A stretch of 64,000 nt of DNA from Sagittula marina. GTDB lineage: Bacteria; Pseudomonadota; Alphaproteobacteria; Rhodobacterales; Rhodobacteraceae. A program made the translations under genes and the position numbers. Numbering within the stretch: the first letter of the stretch is position 1; each line of letters starts with the position of its first letter. Under the pieces are notes generated by a model. That model searched no databases, was not told the origin of the DNA, and saw nothing but the letters and a program-made list of their open reading frames with translations. Positions 20,669 to 29,718 of the stretch are shown one piece after another. The DNA lies in contig NZ_JACIEJ010000015.1 of assembly GCF_014196795.1 (NCBI RefSeq), positions 16,626 to 80,625 on the forward strand. The letters are read 5' to 3'.

Positions 20669-21610
20669 ATGTTTACCCACGCTGTCCTGTTGAAGGGTCC
20701 CGAGGATCTTCACCTGGATGAACTGGCGCTCAAGACGCCGGCCAAAGGTGAGCTGCTGATCGAGGTGTCCCATTCAGGGATTTCGACCGGCACCGAAAAA
20801 CTTTTCTGGTCCGGGGCGATGCCCCCATTTCCGGGCATGGGCTATCCGTTGGTTCCGGGATACGAATCCACCGGCGAGGTCATCGAGGCCGCACCGGGCA
20901 CAGGCTACCGCCCCGGCGACCGCGTGTTTGTTCCGGGAGCCGATTGTTTCGAAGGAGCCTATGGCCTGTTCGGTGGCGCGTCGGGGCACTTGGTGTCGGA
21001 TGCGGCGCGGGTGACAAAGATCGACAGCGCCATGGGGCCCGAAGGCGCGCTGCTGGCGCTGGCCGCCACCGCGCGGCACGCCATGGCTGGTTTGGAGAAG
21101 CGCGTCCCTGACCTGATCGTTGGACACGGTACACTTGGCCGGTTGCTGGCCCGCCTGACCGTCGCGTCTGGGGCTCCGGCTCCCACCGTCTGGGAAACCA
21201 ACATGAGCCGCCGCAGCGGTGCGATTGGCTATGAGGTGATTGACCCCGCCGACGATCCACGCCGCGATTACTGCGCCATCTACGACGCCTCAGGCAACGC
21301 TTCGATCCTCAACGACCTCATCGGACGTCTGGTCAAAGGCGGCGAAGTGGTGCTGGCCGGGTTCTATCCGCAAGGTCTCAGCTTTGCATTTCCCCCCGCC
21401 TTCATGAAGGAGGCGCGCCTGCGCGTCGCCGCTGAATGGCAGCGCGAAGATCTCACCGCCGTGCGCGCCTTGGTGGACACCGGCGCGCTGTCGCTTGGCG
21501 GATTGATCACACACCAGGCCGGGGCCCAACAGGCGACAGCGGCATACCGCACCGCCTTTGAGGATCCGACCTGCCTGAAAATGATACTCAACTGGAAGGA
21601 CGCAGCGTGA
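20669..21610 (+). CDS. bchC: BchC, 3-hydroxyethyl bacteriochlorophyllide a dehydrogenase
   Basis: Medium-chain dehydrogenase-type enzyme (313 aa) that oxidises the C3 hydroxyethyl group to acetyl. Recognisable stretches are [32 protein letters not shown] near the N terminus and [15 protein letters not shown] (nucleotide-binding loop, about residues 150-165). The ATG is preceded by GAGAGGAGG. Start of bchC-X-Y-Z and controlled by the tandem PpsR sites upstream. The stop overlaps the bchX GTG. Confidence 0.96.
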   Translation: MFTHAVLLKGPEDLHLDELALKTPAKGELLIEVSHSGISTGTEKLFWSGAMPPFPGMGYPLVPGYESTGEVIEAAPGTGYRPGDRVFVPGADCFEGAYGLFGGASGHLVSDAARVTKIDSAMGPEGALLALAATARHAMAGLEKRVPDLIVGHGTLGRLLARLTVASGAPAPTVWETNMSRRSGAIGYEVIDPADDPRRDYCAIYDASGNASILNDLIGRLVKGGEVVLAGFYPQGLSFAFPPAFMKEARLRVAAEWQREDLTAVRALVDTGALSLGGLITHQAGAQQATAAYRTAFEDPTCLKMILNWKDAA

Positions 21611-22608
21611 AGGACGACGTACCCAATCTGAAGGACTTCGACCAGCGACTGCGTGACGAAGCGCACGAGGATCTGGCGGACCGGATCACCGAAGAGCCCA
21701 AGAGCAAGACCCAGATCATCGCGATTTACGGCAAGGGCGGCATCGGCAAATCGTTTACCCTTGCCAACCTCAGCCACATGATGGCGGAGCAGGGCAAGCG
21801 CGTCCTGCTGATCGGATGCGACCCGAAATCGGACACCACCAGCCTGTTGTTCGGCGGCAAGGCCTGCCCGACGATCATCGAAACCTCGACCAAGAAGAAC
21901 CTCGCTGGCGAAGCGGTTGCCATCGGCGATGTGTGCTTCAAGCGCGGCGGCGTTTTCGCCATGGAGCTGGGCGGACCCGAGGTCGGTCGCGGTTGCGGCG
22001 GGCGCGGCATCATCCACGGCTTTGAGTTGCTGGAGAAGCTGGGCTTTCACGACTGGGATTTCGACTATGTTCTGCTGGATTTCCTCGGCGACGTGGTCTG
22101 CGGCGGCTTTGGCCTGCCGATTGCCCGGGACATGGCGCAAAAGGTAATCCTGGTCGCCTCGAATGACCTGCAGTCGCTCTATGTGGCCAACAACGTATGT
22201 TCGGCGGTGGAGTATTTCCGCAAGCTGGGCGGCAATGTGGGTGTCGCGGGTTTGGTCGTCAACAAGGATGACCATTCCGGCGAAGCGCAGGCCTTTGCCC
22301 GCGAAGTAGGCATTCCAGTGCTGGCAGCGATCCCGCAGGACGATGATCTGCGCAAGAAATCCGCCAATTACCAGATCGTTGGCACCGAACAAAGCCAATG
22401 GGGCAGCCTGTTTGCCGAACTGGCAGAGGCGGTGTCCATTGCACCGCCCGTGCGCCCGACGCCACTGGAGCAGGACGGCCTTCTGGCATTGTTCGACAGC
22501 AAGGACACCGGCGGCGACTACGTTCTGGTCCCGGCCACCGATGCGGACATGCGCGGCAAATACGCCGCTCCGCAGGAAACGCTGGAGGTGGTCTATGACA
22601 CCGTCTGA
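21607..22608 (+). CDS. bchX: BchX, chlorophyllide a reductase iron protein
   Basis: NifH/BchL-like ATPase (333 aa) that donates electrons to BchYZ for reduction of ring B. P-loop YGKGGIGKS is at residues 41-49. Two conserved cysteines that would bridge the dimer 4Fe-4S cluster are in [14 protein letters not shown] and [18 protein letters not shown] start at 21607 overlaps the bchC stop. A 14-bp overlap at the 3' end leads into a 50-aa open frame before bchY. Confidence 0.97.
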   Translation: MKDDVPNLKDFDQRLRDEAHEDLADRITEEPKSKTQIIAIYGKGGIGKSFTLANLSHMMAEQGKRVLLIGCDPKSDTTSLLFGGKACPTIIETSTKKNLAGEAVAIGDVCFKRGGVFAMELGGPEVGRGCGGRGIIHGFELLEKLGFHDWDFDYVLLDFLGDVVCGGFGLPIARDMAQKVILVASNDLQSLYVANNVCSAVEYFRKLGGNVGVAGLVVNKDDHSGEAQAFAREVGIPVLAAIPQDDDLRKKSANYQIVGTEQSQWGSLFAELAEAVSIAPPVRPTPLEQDGLLALFDSKDTGGDYVLVPATDADMRGKYAAPQETLEVVYDTV

Positions 22609-22747
22609 AACCCAAGAAGAACGGGATCCACATATGGCGTCGGCTCATGTCATTCTGGCCCGTGCCAACCCCGAACAGATCCGCCGGCTCTTGCAGGACA
22701 TCCGGAAATCTGCCCGGCAACACGCTTCGCGTTCGGACATGCAATGA
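22595..22747 (+). CDS. Small ORF linking bchX and bchY, unknown function
   Basis: A 50-codon frame starting [16 protein letters not shown] and ending [12 protein letters not shown]. It begins 14 bp inside the end of bchX and its TGA overlaps the bchY ATG (ATGA), so all three would be translationally coupled. The product is hydrophilic, with a basic amphipathic stretch (ANPEQIRRLLQDIRKSARQ). I do not recognise a family. It may be a real small protein, a coupling leader for bchY, or the remnant of an extended bchY N terminus. Confidence 0.5.
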   Translation: MTPSETQEERDPHMASAHVILARANPEQIRRLLQDIRKSARQHASRSDMQ

Positions 22748-24312
22748 ACGACGAAGTGACATATGATGCCGCCGCAGAGGTCAAGGTGCTGAAAAGTTCC
22801 GATCCCTCTGACGAAGCCGCGCCCGAAATCACGGCAGATCAAGGACTTGGCTGTCATTCCGGCAGCGAGTTGGAAAAGGCAGCCAGAGCCGCAGGTTCCA
22901 GCGAGATCCTCGACCAATACGCCCGCGATTACCCCAAAGGTCCACATGACAAACCCCAAAGCATGTGCCCCGCATTCGGGTCGCTGCGTGTGGGCCTACG
23001 GATGAAGCGGGTGGCCACGGTGCTCAGCGGCTCGGCTTGCTGCGTCTATGGTCTAACCTTTGTCAGCCATTTCTATGGTGCGCGGCGGTCTGTGGGCTAT
23101 GTGCCATTCAATTCGGAATCGCTGGTAACGGGCAAGCTGTTCGAAGACATCCGTGACGCGGTGCATGAACTGGCCGACCCTGATCTCTATGACGCGGTGG
23201 TTGTGACCAACCTTTGTGTGCCGACCGCTTCTGGCGTGCCTCTGCGGCTGTTGCCGGATGAGATCAACGGCGTGCGGATCGTCGGCATTGACGTGCCCGG
23301 CTTTGGCATCCCGACCCACGCCGAAGCCAAAGACGTGCTGGCCGGCGCGATGCTGAATTACGCTCGCAAGGAGATCAAGGCAGGCCCGGTGCCCGCCCCG
23401 GTGGGTGGGACATCCGACTTGCCGACCGTGACCCTGCTGGGCGAAATGTTCCCGGCGGACCCGATGATGATCGGCGCGATGCTGGCCCCGATGGGACTGG
23501 CGGCGGGGCCGGTGGTGCCAACGCGCGAGTGGCGAGAATTGTATGCCGCGCTGGATTGTGGCGCTGTGGCCGCGATCCACCCGTTCTACACTGCCGCCGT
23601 GCGGGAGTTCGAGGCCGCAGGGCGCAAGGTCGTGGGCAGTGCCCCCGTGGGTCATGACGGCACCGCGGCTTGGCTTGCGGCGATTGGTGATGCATTCGCC
23701 TTGTCGCCGGAGAAGATTGCCGCCGCGCAGAATGCCTTTCTGCCCGCGATCAAGGGCGCGCTGGCCGCCGTCCCGATCAAGGGCACCATCACCCTGTCGG
23801 GTTACGAAGGCAGCGAACTTCTGGTCGCCCGCCTGCTGATCGAAAGCGGCGCGCATATTCCCTACGTCGGGACCGCCTGCGCCAAGTCGCCCTGGTCCGC
23901 CGAGGATGCGGAATGGCTGCGCGCGCGCGGCGTGACGGTGAAATTCCGCGCCTCTCTGGAGGATGACTGCGCCGCGATGGAAGGGGTCAAACCCGACCTC
24001 GCCATCGGGACGACTCCGGTCGTGCAAAAGGCCAAGGCGCAGGGCATTCCGGCGCTATATTTCACCAACCTGATCTCCGCGCGCCCCCTGATGGGGCCTG
24101 CCGGGGCCGGGTCGCTGGCCGAAGTCGTGAATGCCGCCATGGCCAACAAGGGCCGCATGGACAAGATGCGCGACTTTTTCGAAGGGGTCGGTGCAGGCGA
24201 CACCGCCGGTGTCTGGGAAGGCGCGCCGAACCTGCGGCCGGAATACCGGGCGCTGAACCTCAAGAAGATCGAGAAGAAAGCGCGCGCCGCCAAGGCGGAG
24301 CAGATGATATGA
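22744..24312 (+). CDS. bchY: BchY, chlorophyllide a reductase subunit Y
   Basis: NifD/BchN-like catalytic subunit (522 aa) which, with BchZ and BchX, converts chlorophyllide-type chlorins to bacteriochlorins. Early conserved stretches are [16 protein letters not shown] and [19 protein letters not shown], then [20 protein letters not shown] with cysteines near residues 98-99, candidates for Fe-S ligation. ATG 22744 overlaps the stop of the small upstream frame. Confidence 0.96.
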   Translation: MNDEVTYDAAAEVKVLKSSDPSDEAAPEITADQGLGCHSGSELEKAARAAGSSEILDQYARDYPKGPHDKPQSMCPAFGSLRVGLRMKRVATVLSGSACCVYGLTFVSHFYGARRSVGYVPFNSESLVTGKLFEDIRDAVHELADPDLYDAVVVTNLCVPTASGVPLRLLPDEINGVRIVGIDVPGFGIPTHAEAKDVLAGAMLNYARKEIKAGPVPAPVGGTSDLPTVTLLGEMFPADPMMIGAMLAPMGLAAGPVVPTREWRELYAALDCGAVAAIHPFYTAAVREFEAAGRKVVGSAPVGHDGTAAWLAAIGDAFALSPEKIAAAQNAFLPAIKGALAAVPIKGTITLSGYEGSELLVARLLIESGAHIPYVGTACAKSPWSAEDAEWLRARGVTVKFRASLEDDCAAMEGVKPDLAIGTTPVVQKAKAQGIPALYFTNLISARPLMGPAGAGSLAEVVNAAMANKGRMDKMRDFFEGVGAGDTAGVWEGAPNLRPEYRALNLKKIEKKARAAKAEQMI

Positions 24313-24371
24313 CCGCTGGTTTCGAGTTTGCGCCTTTCGGCATCAGAACCGGGGAGGCAGGCCCATGCTGA
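24309..24371 (+). CDS. Possible 20-aa leader peptide between bchY and bchZ
   Basis: The bchY stop is embedded in ATGA, opening a second short frame of 20 residues (MTAGFEFAP...) that ends 7 bp past the bchZ ATG. This repeats the arrangement seen between bchX and bchY. It could keep ribosomes on the message across the gap of about 50 bp, but such a short frame can arise by chance. Confidence 0.2.
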   Translation: MTAGFEFAPFGIRTGEAGPC

Positions 24372-25837
24372 TCCAGGACCACGACCGCGCCGGCGGATAT
24401 TGGGGCGCTGTTTATGCCTTTTGCGCCGTAAAGGGCCTGCAAGTGGTGATCGACGGCCCGGTGGGCTGTGAGAACCTGCCGGTGACATCGGTGCTGCACT
24501 ACACCGACGCGCTGCCGCCGCATGAACTGCCCATCGTTGTGACAGGTCTGGGCGAAGAGGAACTGGGGCGCGAAGGCACCGAAGGCGCGATGAAACGCGC
24601 CTGGGGCACGCTGGACCCGGCATTGCCTGCGGTGGTTGTCACCGGCTCGATTGCCGAGATGATCGGCGGGGGCGTGACGCCCATGGGCACCAACATTCAG
24701 CGGTTCCTGCCGCGCACCATCGACGAGGACCAGTGGCAGGCGGCGGATCGCGCCATGACCTGGCTGTTCACCGAATTCGGCATGACCAAGGGCCGCATGC
24801 CCAAGGAAAAGCCCCGCGCCGAGGATGCCGCCCCGCGCGTCAATATCCTGGGCCCGATGTACGGCACCTTCAACATGCCATCAGATCTGGCCGAGATCCG
24901 CCGCCTGGTCGAAGGTATCGGCGCAGAGGTCAACATGGTGCTGCCGCTTGGCGCGCATCTGGCTGAAATGCGCGATCTGGTAAACAGCGACGTCAATATC
25001 TGCATGTACCGCGAATTTGGACGTGGCCTGTGCGAGGTGTTGGGCAAGCCCTATCTGCAGGCGCCCATCGGCGTCGACAGCACAACCCTGTTCCTCCGCA
25101 AGCTGGGTGAGATGCTGGATCTGGACCCGGAACCGTTCATCGAGCAGGAAAAGCATTCGACCATCAAACCGGTCTGGGATCTTTGGCGGTCGGTCACGCA
25201 GGATTTCTTTGCCACCGCGAGCTTTGGCATTGTGGCGAACGAGACCTACGCCCGGGGCATCCGCAAGTATCTGGAAGATGACCTTGGACTGCCCTGCGCC
25301 TTTGCCATTGCGCGCATCGCGGGCAAGAAAACCAACAACGTCGAGGTTCGCGCCCGCATCGCGCAGGACCGCCCGCTGGTGGTGCTGGGGTCGATCAACG
25401 AAAAGATGTATCTGGCCGAACTGAAGTGCGGGCATGGTCCGCGTCCGACGTTCATCCCTGCCAGCTTTCCGGGAGCGGCGATCCGGCGCGCCACGGGCAC
25501 GCCGATGATGGGCTACGCTGGGGCGACTTACCTGCTGCAAGAGGTTTGCAACGGGTTGTTCGACGCGCTGTTCCATATCCTGCCGCTGGCCAGCGACATG
25601 GATGCGGTCGAGGCCACGCCAACTCCGCTGCGCCGCAATTTCCCATGGGATGCGGATGCACAGGCGGCGCTGGATCGGCTGGTAGCCAGCCACCCCATTC
25701 TGACCCGAATTTCCGCGGCCAAATCCCTGCGGGATGCTGCTGAAGACGCCGCTCTGAAGTCCGGTGCCGAACGCGTTGTTCTGGAAACCGTGCAGGGGCT
25801 GGCCCCAAAAACACGCTTTGTCAATGAGGAGGATTGA
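24365..25837 (+). CDS. bchZ: BchZ, chlorophyllide a reductase subunit Z
   Basis: NifK/BchB-like subunit (490 aa) of chlorophyllide reductase. The N-terminal [24 protein letters not shown] and [27 protein letters not shown] stretches are diagnostic. The ATG at 24365 follows GGGGAGG. The 3' end precedes pufQ by only 3 bp, so puf transcription can be fed from the bch operon as in Rhodobacter. Confidence 0.97.
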   Translation: MLIQDHDRAGGYWGAVYAFCAVKGLQVVIDGPVGCENLPVTSVLHYTDALPPHELPIVVTGLGEEELGREGTEGAMKRAWGTLDPALPAVVVTGSIAEMIGGGVTPMGTNIQRFLPRTIDEDQWQAADRAMTWLFTEFGMTKGRMPKEKPRAEDAAPRVNILGPMYGTFNMPSDLAEIRRLVEGIGAEVNMVLPLGAHLAEMRDLVNSDVNICMYREFGRGLCEVLGKPYLQAPIGVDSTTLFLRKLGEMLDLDPEPFIEQEKHSTIKPVWDLWRSVTQDFFATASFGIVANETYARGIRKYLEDDLGLPCAFAIARIAGKKTNNVEVRARIAQDRPLVVLGSINEKMYLAELKCGHGPRPTFIPASFPGAAIRRATGTPMMGYAGATYLLQEVCNGLFDALFHILPLASDMDAVEATPTPLRRNFPWDADAQAALDRLVASHPILTRISAAKSLRDAAEDAALKSGAERVVLETVQGLAPKTRFVNEED

Positions 25838-25840
25838 TCG

Positions 25841-26065
25841 ATGACCGATGTCACATCCCACGCTCCCGGCCGCTATGCGGCACGCCGCGGCCAGGGGGCG
25901 GAGTATGCTGTCTATTTTGGCGCAATCTTCGTGACCGCCTTGGCATTTGCCGTTGTGAGCTGCCTGCGCGATCTCGCTTTGGGCAACACCCGGCAGTGGT
26001 CCGGCCCTCTGGCGCGCGCGCGACGCGACGCCGGGCGGATCACCCCGATGATTTTCTCGGCCTGA
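25841..26065 (+). CDS. pufQ: PufQ, small membrane protein of the puf operon
   Basis: 74-aa protein with one central hydrophobic helix (AVYFGAIFVTALAFAVVSCL, about residues 23-42) flanked by basic ends. PufQ is associated with bacteriochlorophyll synthesis or delivery to the forming antenna; its mechanism is unresolved. Position between bchZ and pufB and its size fit the family. ATG 25841 is preceded by GGAGGA. Confidence 0.92.
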   Translation: MTDVTSHAPGRYAARRGQGAEYAVYFGAIFVTALAFAVVSCLRDLALGNTRQWSGPLARARRDAGRITPMIFSA

Positions 26066-26143
26066 GCCCACGGCGGCACAGGACCCGAGACACCAGCTGC
26101 CTGCCCTTTCAGGGGCGGACAGAGACCTGAGGGACCGTGAAGG

Positions 26144-26166
26144 CCCCGCAGGACCCGGCCGCGGGG
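26144..26166 (+). other. Hairpin between pufQ and pufB
   Basis: CCCCGC and GCGGGG arms with an 11-nt loop could fold in the transcript about 37 nt before the pufB start. A stable stem here could mark a processing end separating the pufQ and pufBA message parts. The prediction is from base pairing alone. Confidence 0.4.
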
Positions 26167-26202
26167 ATCGCGGCGTCAGCGTAGTTTTCCGGAGGAAAGT
26201 TA

Positions 26203-26352
26203 ATGGCTGATAACACCGACCTGTCCTTCACAGGTCTCACAGACGAACAGGCCCAAGAGCTGCATTCGGTCTACATGAGTGGGTTATACCTCTTCACGAT
26301 CGTCGCAGTGGTTGCCCACTTGGCAACCTACATCTGGGCCCCTTGGTTTTAA
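26203..26352 (+). CDS. pufB: PufB, light-harvesting 1 beta polypeptide
   Basis: 49-residue antenna polypeptide. It has the beta-chain pattern [21 protein letters not shown] followed by a single membrane helix ending [14 protein letters not shown]; the His in [10 protein letters not shown] is the bacteriochlorophyll ligand. It starts at ATG 26203 after a strong GGAGGAAAG ribosome site. Not in many automatic gene lists because of its size. Confidence 0.97.
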   Translation: MADNTDLSFTGLTDEQAQELHSVYMSGLYLFTIVAVVAHLATYIWAPWF

Positions 26353-26361
26353 GGAAGGGAT

Positions 26362-26532
26362 ATGGACGTGTCAAAATTTTACAAGATTTGGCTGATCTTT
26401 GATCCTCGCCGCGTCTTCGTCGCGCAAGGCGTTTTCCTGTTCCTGTTGGCTGTCATGATCCACCTGGTGGTTCTGTCCAATGGCGTCAACTGGTTCGAAA
26501 ATGCCGCCGAGTCGCGCGCAGCAGCCGATTAA
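26362..26532 (+). CDS. pufA: PufA, light-harvesting 1 alpha polypeptide
   Basis: 56-residue antenna alpha chain starting [22 protein letters not shown], the typical alpha N terminus. The membrane helix contains the ligand His in [11 protein letters not shown], followed by NWFENAA. ATG 26362 is 9 bp after pufB with AAGGAAGGGA upstream. Forms the LH1 ring with PufB. Confidence 0.97.
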   Translation: MDVSKFYKIWLIFDPRRVFVAQGVFLFLLAVMIHLVVLSNGVNWFENAAESRAAAD

Positions 26533-26539
26533 ACCAGAC

Positions 26540-26585
26540 CGGGCGTCAGCCCGACGAGACTGCTGCGGGCGGTGTGATCGCCCGC
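26540..26585 (+). other. Two mRNA hairpins between pufA and pufL
   Basis: First stem CGGGC/GCCCG with loop GTCA (26540-26553); second stem GCGGGCG/CGCCCGC with a 7-nt loop (26565-26585). No T-tract follows, so they are not strong intrinsic terminators. In Rhodobacter, stems at this position protect pufBA mRNA from 3' decay and make LH1 polypeptides more abundant than reaction-centre subunits. Confidence 0.7.
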
Positions 26586-26656
26586 TGCAACCTTAACCAT
26601 TCATGACGACGGCTTGAAATCTGAACGGGACGAGCCGCCAAACGCGGAGTACAACG

Positions 26657-27496
26657 ATGGCGTTGCTTAGCTTTGAAAAAAAGTATCGCGTCCGCGGAGG
26701 GACGTTGATCGGCGGCGAACTTTTCGATTTCTGGGTTGGTCCATTCTACGTGGGCTTTTTCGGGGTCACGACGGCATTTTTCGCCCTGCTCGGAACCATT
26801 CTGATTTTCTGGGGGGCGGCCTATCAAGGCACCTTTAATCCCTGGTTGATAAATATCGCCCCTCCGGACCTGTCCTATGGGCTGGGCGCAGCCCCCCTGA
26901 TGGAAGGCGGCCTGTGGCAGATCATCACGATCTGCGCCATCGGCGCATTCTGTAGCTGGGCGCTACGCGAGGTCGAAATCTGCCGCAAGCTGGGGATGGG
27001 GTACCACGTGCCGGTGGCCTTCGCTTTCGCGATCCTGGCCTATGTGACACTGACGGTGTTCCGGCCGGTGTTGATGGGGGCCTGGGGACATGGATTTCCT
27101 TACGGCATTTTCAGCCATCTCGATTGGGTCAGCAACACCGGCTACGCCTATCTGCACTTCCACTACAACCCGGCACATATGCTGGCCGTGACGCTGTTCT
27201 TTACCACCACGCTGGCGCTGGCCTTGCATGGCGGGCTGATCTTGTCGGCGGCCAACCCTGAAAAGGGTCAGAAGATGAAGACGCCCGACGACGAGGACAC
27301 CTTCTTTCGTGATTTTGTCGGCTACTCCATCGGCACGCTGGGTATTCACCGCGTCGGCTTCCTTCTGGCGATCAACGCGGTTTTCTTCAGCGCGGTCTGC
27401 ATCATCATCAGCGGCCCGGTCTGGACCAAGGGCTGGCCCGAGTGGTGGAACTGGTGGCTTGAACTGCCGATCTGGCCAAGCCAAGTGGGGATGTGA
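26657..27496 (+). CDS. pufL: PufL, reaction centre L subunit
   Basis: 279-aa L chain of the type II reaction centre, with five membrane helices. It starts [36 protein letters not shown], the hallmark N terminus. The histidines for the special pair and non-haem iron are in the segments [23 protein letters not shown] (about residues 170-195) and [13 protein letters not shown] (about 230). Separated from pufM by 3 bp. Confidence 0.98.
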   Translation: MALLSFEKKYRVRGGTLIGGELFDFWVGPFYVGFFGVTTAFFALLGTILIFWGAAYQGTFNPWLINIAPPDLSYGLGAAPLMEGGLWQIITICAIGAFCSWALREVEICRKLGMGYHVPVAFAFAILAYVTLTVFRPVLMGAWGHGFPYGIFSHLDWVSNTGYAYLHFHYNPAHMLAVTLFFTTTLALALHGGLILSAANPEKGQKMKTPDDEDTFFRDFVGYSIGTLGIHRVGFLLAINAVFFSAVCIIISGPVWTKGWPEWWNWWLELPIWPSQVGM

Positions 27497-27499
27497 CCA

Positions 27500-28483
27500 A
27501 TGATTGAGTATAAAAATATTTTCACCCAAGTGCAGGTTCAGGGCCCGGTCGAGTGGGGCATGGACAATGAAAACAAGATGACCGAAGAGCGGATGATTAC
27601 CCCGTTCTTCAGCCGACTGATGGGGTTGATCGGCAATGCGCAGATCGGTCCGATCTATTTGGGCTGGACCGGCATGGTCAGCCTCGCAACCGGAATCCTT
27701 TTCCTGAATATCGTGGGCATCAACATGTTGGCGCAGGTCAACTGGTCGATCCCCGAGTTCCTGCGGCAGGGGTTCTGGCTGGCGCTGGAACCGCCCAGCC
27801 CGGGCTATGGGCTTCAAATCCCGCCGTTGCAGGATGGCGGCTGGTACATCATTTCCAGCTTCATGCTGCTGGTCAGCGTCTGCACTTGGTGGCTGCGCAG
27901 TTATCTGCTGGCCGAACAGCACAAGATGGGCAAACACGTCGCTTGGGCCTTTGGAAGTGCGATCTGGCTGTTCCTGGTGCTGGGCCTTTTCCGCCCGATC
28001 CTGATGGGGTCGTGGAGCGAGGCCGTGCCCTATGGTATCTTCCCGCATCTGGACTGGACCGCAGCCTTTTCCATTCGCTACGGCAATCTTTACTATAATC
28101 CATTCCACTGTCTCTCGATCGTCTTCCTTTATGGCTCGGTTCTGCTGTTCGCAATGCACGGTGCGACCATTCTGGCGGTCAGCCGCTTTGGCGGCGACCG
28201 TGAACTGGAACAGATTGTCGACCGGGGCACGGCCTCGGAACGGGCGGCTCTTTTCTGGCGCTGGACCATGGGCTTCAACGCCACGATGGAAGGGATTCAC
28301 CGCTGGGCCTGGTGGTTTGCCGTGCTCTGCCCGATCACCGGTGGCATCGGCATATTGCTGACCGGCACCGTGGTCGACAACTGGTTCATCTGGGCACAGG
28401 AACACAACTTTGCGCCGATGTATGACGGCAGTTACGGCTACGAGGCCTTTGGGTCCTACGAAGCCTTCATCGGAAAGGAGTGA
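27500..28483 (+). CDS. pufM: PufM, reaction centre M subunit
   Basis: 327-aa M chain. Clear family segments include [15 protein letters not shown] at the N terminus, [36 protein letters not shown] (special-pair and iron His region, about residues 195-230), and [21 protein letters not shown] (about 260). The stop overlaps a possible GTG of the next frame, but pufC is better started 5 bp downstream. Confidence 0.98.
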   Translation: MIEYKNIFTQVQVQGPVEWGMDNENKMTEERMITPFFSRLMGLIGNAQIGPIYLGWTGMVSLATGILFLNIVGINMLAQVNWSIPEFLRQGFWLALEPPSPGYGLQIPPLQDGGWYIISSFMLLVSVCTWWLRSYLLAEQHKMGKHVAWAFGSAIWLFLVLGLFRPILMGSWSEAVPYGIFPHLDWTAAFSIRYGNLYYNPFHCLSIVFLYGSVLLFAMHGATILAVSRFGGDRELEQIVDRGTASERAALFWRWTMGFNATMEGIHRWAWWFAVLCPITGGIGILLTGTVVDNWFIWAQEHNFAPMYDGSYGYEAFGSYEAFIGKE

Positions 28484-28488
28484 GCCCA

Positions 28489-29610
28489 ATGTTCCCCAAG
28501 TGGTTTAGCAAATGGAATCGCGATAATCCGGTGAACGTCGAATGGCCGGCGGTTGTGGTCGGAGTGGTCGGAGTTGCAGTGATCGCAGTGACGGCACTGG
28601 TGACACTGGGGCAACCCTTTGCCACCGACAGTCTGCAGACCGGCCCACGCGGCACGGGGATGTCCGTGCCGGAATTCAAGGCCGATCTGGCGACCCCGGA
28701 CCCGATCATCGCCACGATGTTCTCGGACGAACCCTATCTGCCCGAGGAAGGCGAAGAGCTGGCTGGAGACATCTACCAGAACGTCCAGGTGCTGGGCGAT
28801 CTGACCGACGCCAACTTCAACCGTGTGATGGGAGCGATGACCCGATGGGTCGCCCCCGAACAAGGCTGCGCCTATTGCCACGGTGATGGCGATCTGGAGA
28901 CCTACGGCCAGGACACTCTGTATACCAAGGTCGTTGCCCGCCGCATGATCCAGATGACCCAGAACATCAACGAAAACTGGGATGTGCATGTGAACGCGAA
29001 CAAGCAGGTTGGCGTCACATGCCTGACCTGCCACCGCGGGCAGAACGTTCCCAGCGGCATCTGGTACCAACTGGGCGAGGTAAACAAATCCGCCGAAGGG
29101 TGGGCGGCACATCAAAACCGCGTAACCCCTTTGTCGCAGTATACCTCGCTGCCGTCTGACGCGCTCGAAGCGTACCTGCTGAATGGTGAGATCATTGCCG
29201 TCCATGATCTTGACAGCCGTGTTGCCGGGGTACCAGGCAAGGACGACTATCCTGCCATCCAGAACGCGGAACGCACCTATTCGTTGATGAACTACGTGGC
29301 CAATTCTCTGGGGGTAAACTGTACCTTCTGCCACAACACCCGCGCGTTTTACGATGCAGGTCAGGTGACACCACAATGGGCGACGGCAACGCTGGGCATT
29401 CAGATGGTGAACGAGCTGAACAATGAGTATCTCGTTCCGCTAAAGGACGTCTACCCGCAGACCCGCCTAGGTCCAGTTATGGGTGACGCCCCAAAGGCGG
29501 CTTGCATGACCTGCCACAAAGGCGCGCAGCAGCCCATCCAAGGAACCAATGTCATCAACGACTGGCCCGAACTCGCTGTCACCGAAGGTGCCCCGAGCTA
29601 CAGCCAATAA
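28489..29610 (+). CDS. pufC: PufC, tetrahaem reaction-centre cytochrome c
   Basis: Membrane-anchored periplasmic cytochrome (373 aa) that re-reduces the special pair. A single N-terminal hydrophobic anchor (VVVGVVGVAVIAVTALVTLG, about residues 19-38) precedes four c-type haem motifs: CAYCH, CLTCH, CTFCH and CMTCH. ATG 28489 is correctly spaced from AAGGAG; GTG 28480 touches that ribosome site and is rejected. Presence of PufC and absence of PufX differ from Rhodobacter sphaeroides and match many Roseobacter-group phototrophs. Confidence 0.97.
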   Translation: MFPKWFSKWNRDNPVNVEWPAVVVGVVGVAVIAVTALVTLGQPFATDSLQTGPRGTGMSVPEFKADLATPDPIIATMFSDEPYLPEEGEELAGDIYQNVQVLGDLTDANFNRVMGAMTRWVAPEQGCAYCHGDGDLETYGQDTLYTKVVARRMIQMTQNINENWDVHVNANKQVGVTCLTCHRGQNVPSGIWYQLGEVNKSAEGWAAHQNRVTPLSQYTSLPSDALEAYLLNGEIIAVHDLDSRVAGVPGKDDYPAIQNAERTYSLMNYVANSLGVNCTFCHNTRAFYDAGQVTPQWATATLGIQMVNELNNEYLVPLKDVYPQTRLGPVMGDAPKAACMTCHKGAQQPIQGTNVINDWPELAVTEGAPSYSQ

Positions 29611-29618
29611 GATCAGAT

Positions 29619-29652
29619 CGGGCGGTACGATCCCTCGCGCCGCCCGTTTTTT
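29619..29652 (+). terminator. Intrinsic terminator of the puf operon
   Basis: 7-bp stem CGGGCGG/CCGCCCG with a 14-nt loop, followed directly by six T residues, 8 bp after the pufC stop. This separates puf from dxs. Confidence 0.85.
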
Positions 29653-29718
29653 CCTTCGCGCCGTTCGCGCCCCGCATCGCGTTCGCCGCCCCACCACTCT
29701 GCGGGAGGAGCGCGCGTG

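Noticed and set aside
28480..28488. GTG 28480 as start of pufC
   Set aside because: It directly follows the AAGGAG site with no spacing; ATG 28489 is properly spaced.
26963..28489. 508-codon minus-strand frame antisense to pufL and pufM
   Set aside because: Both reaction-centre genes are unmistakable on the plus strand; the antisense product has shadow-like composition.
28484..29718. Search for pufX after pufM
   Set aside because: pufC follows pufM directly and no PufX-like frame is present.
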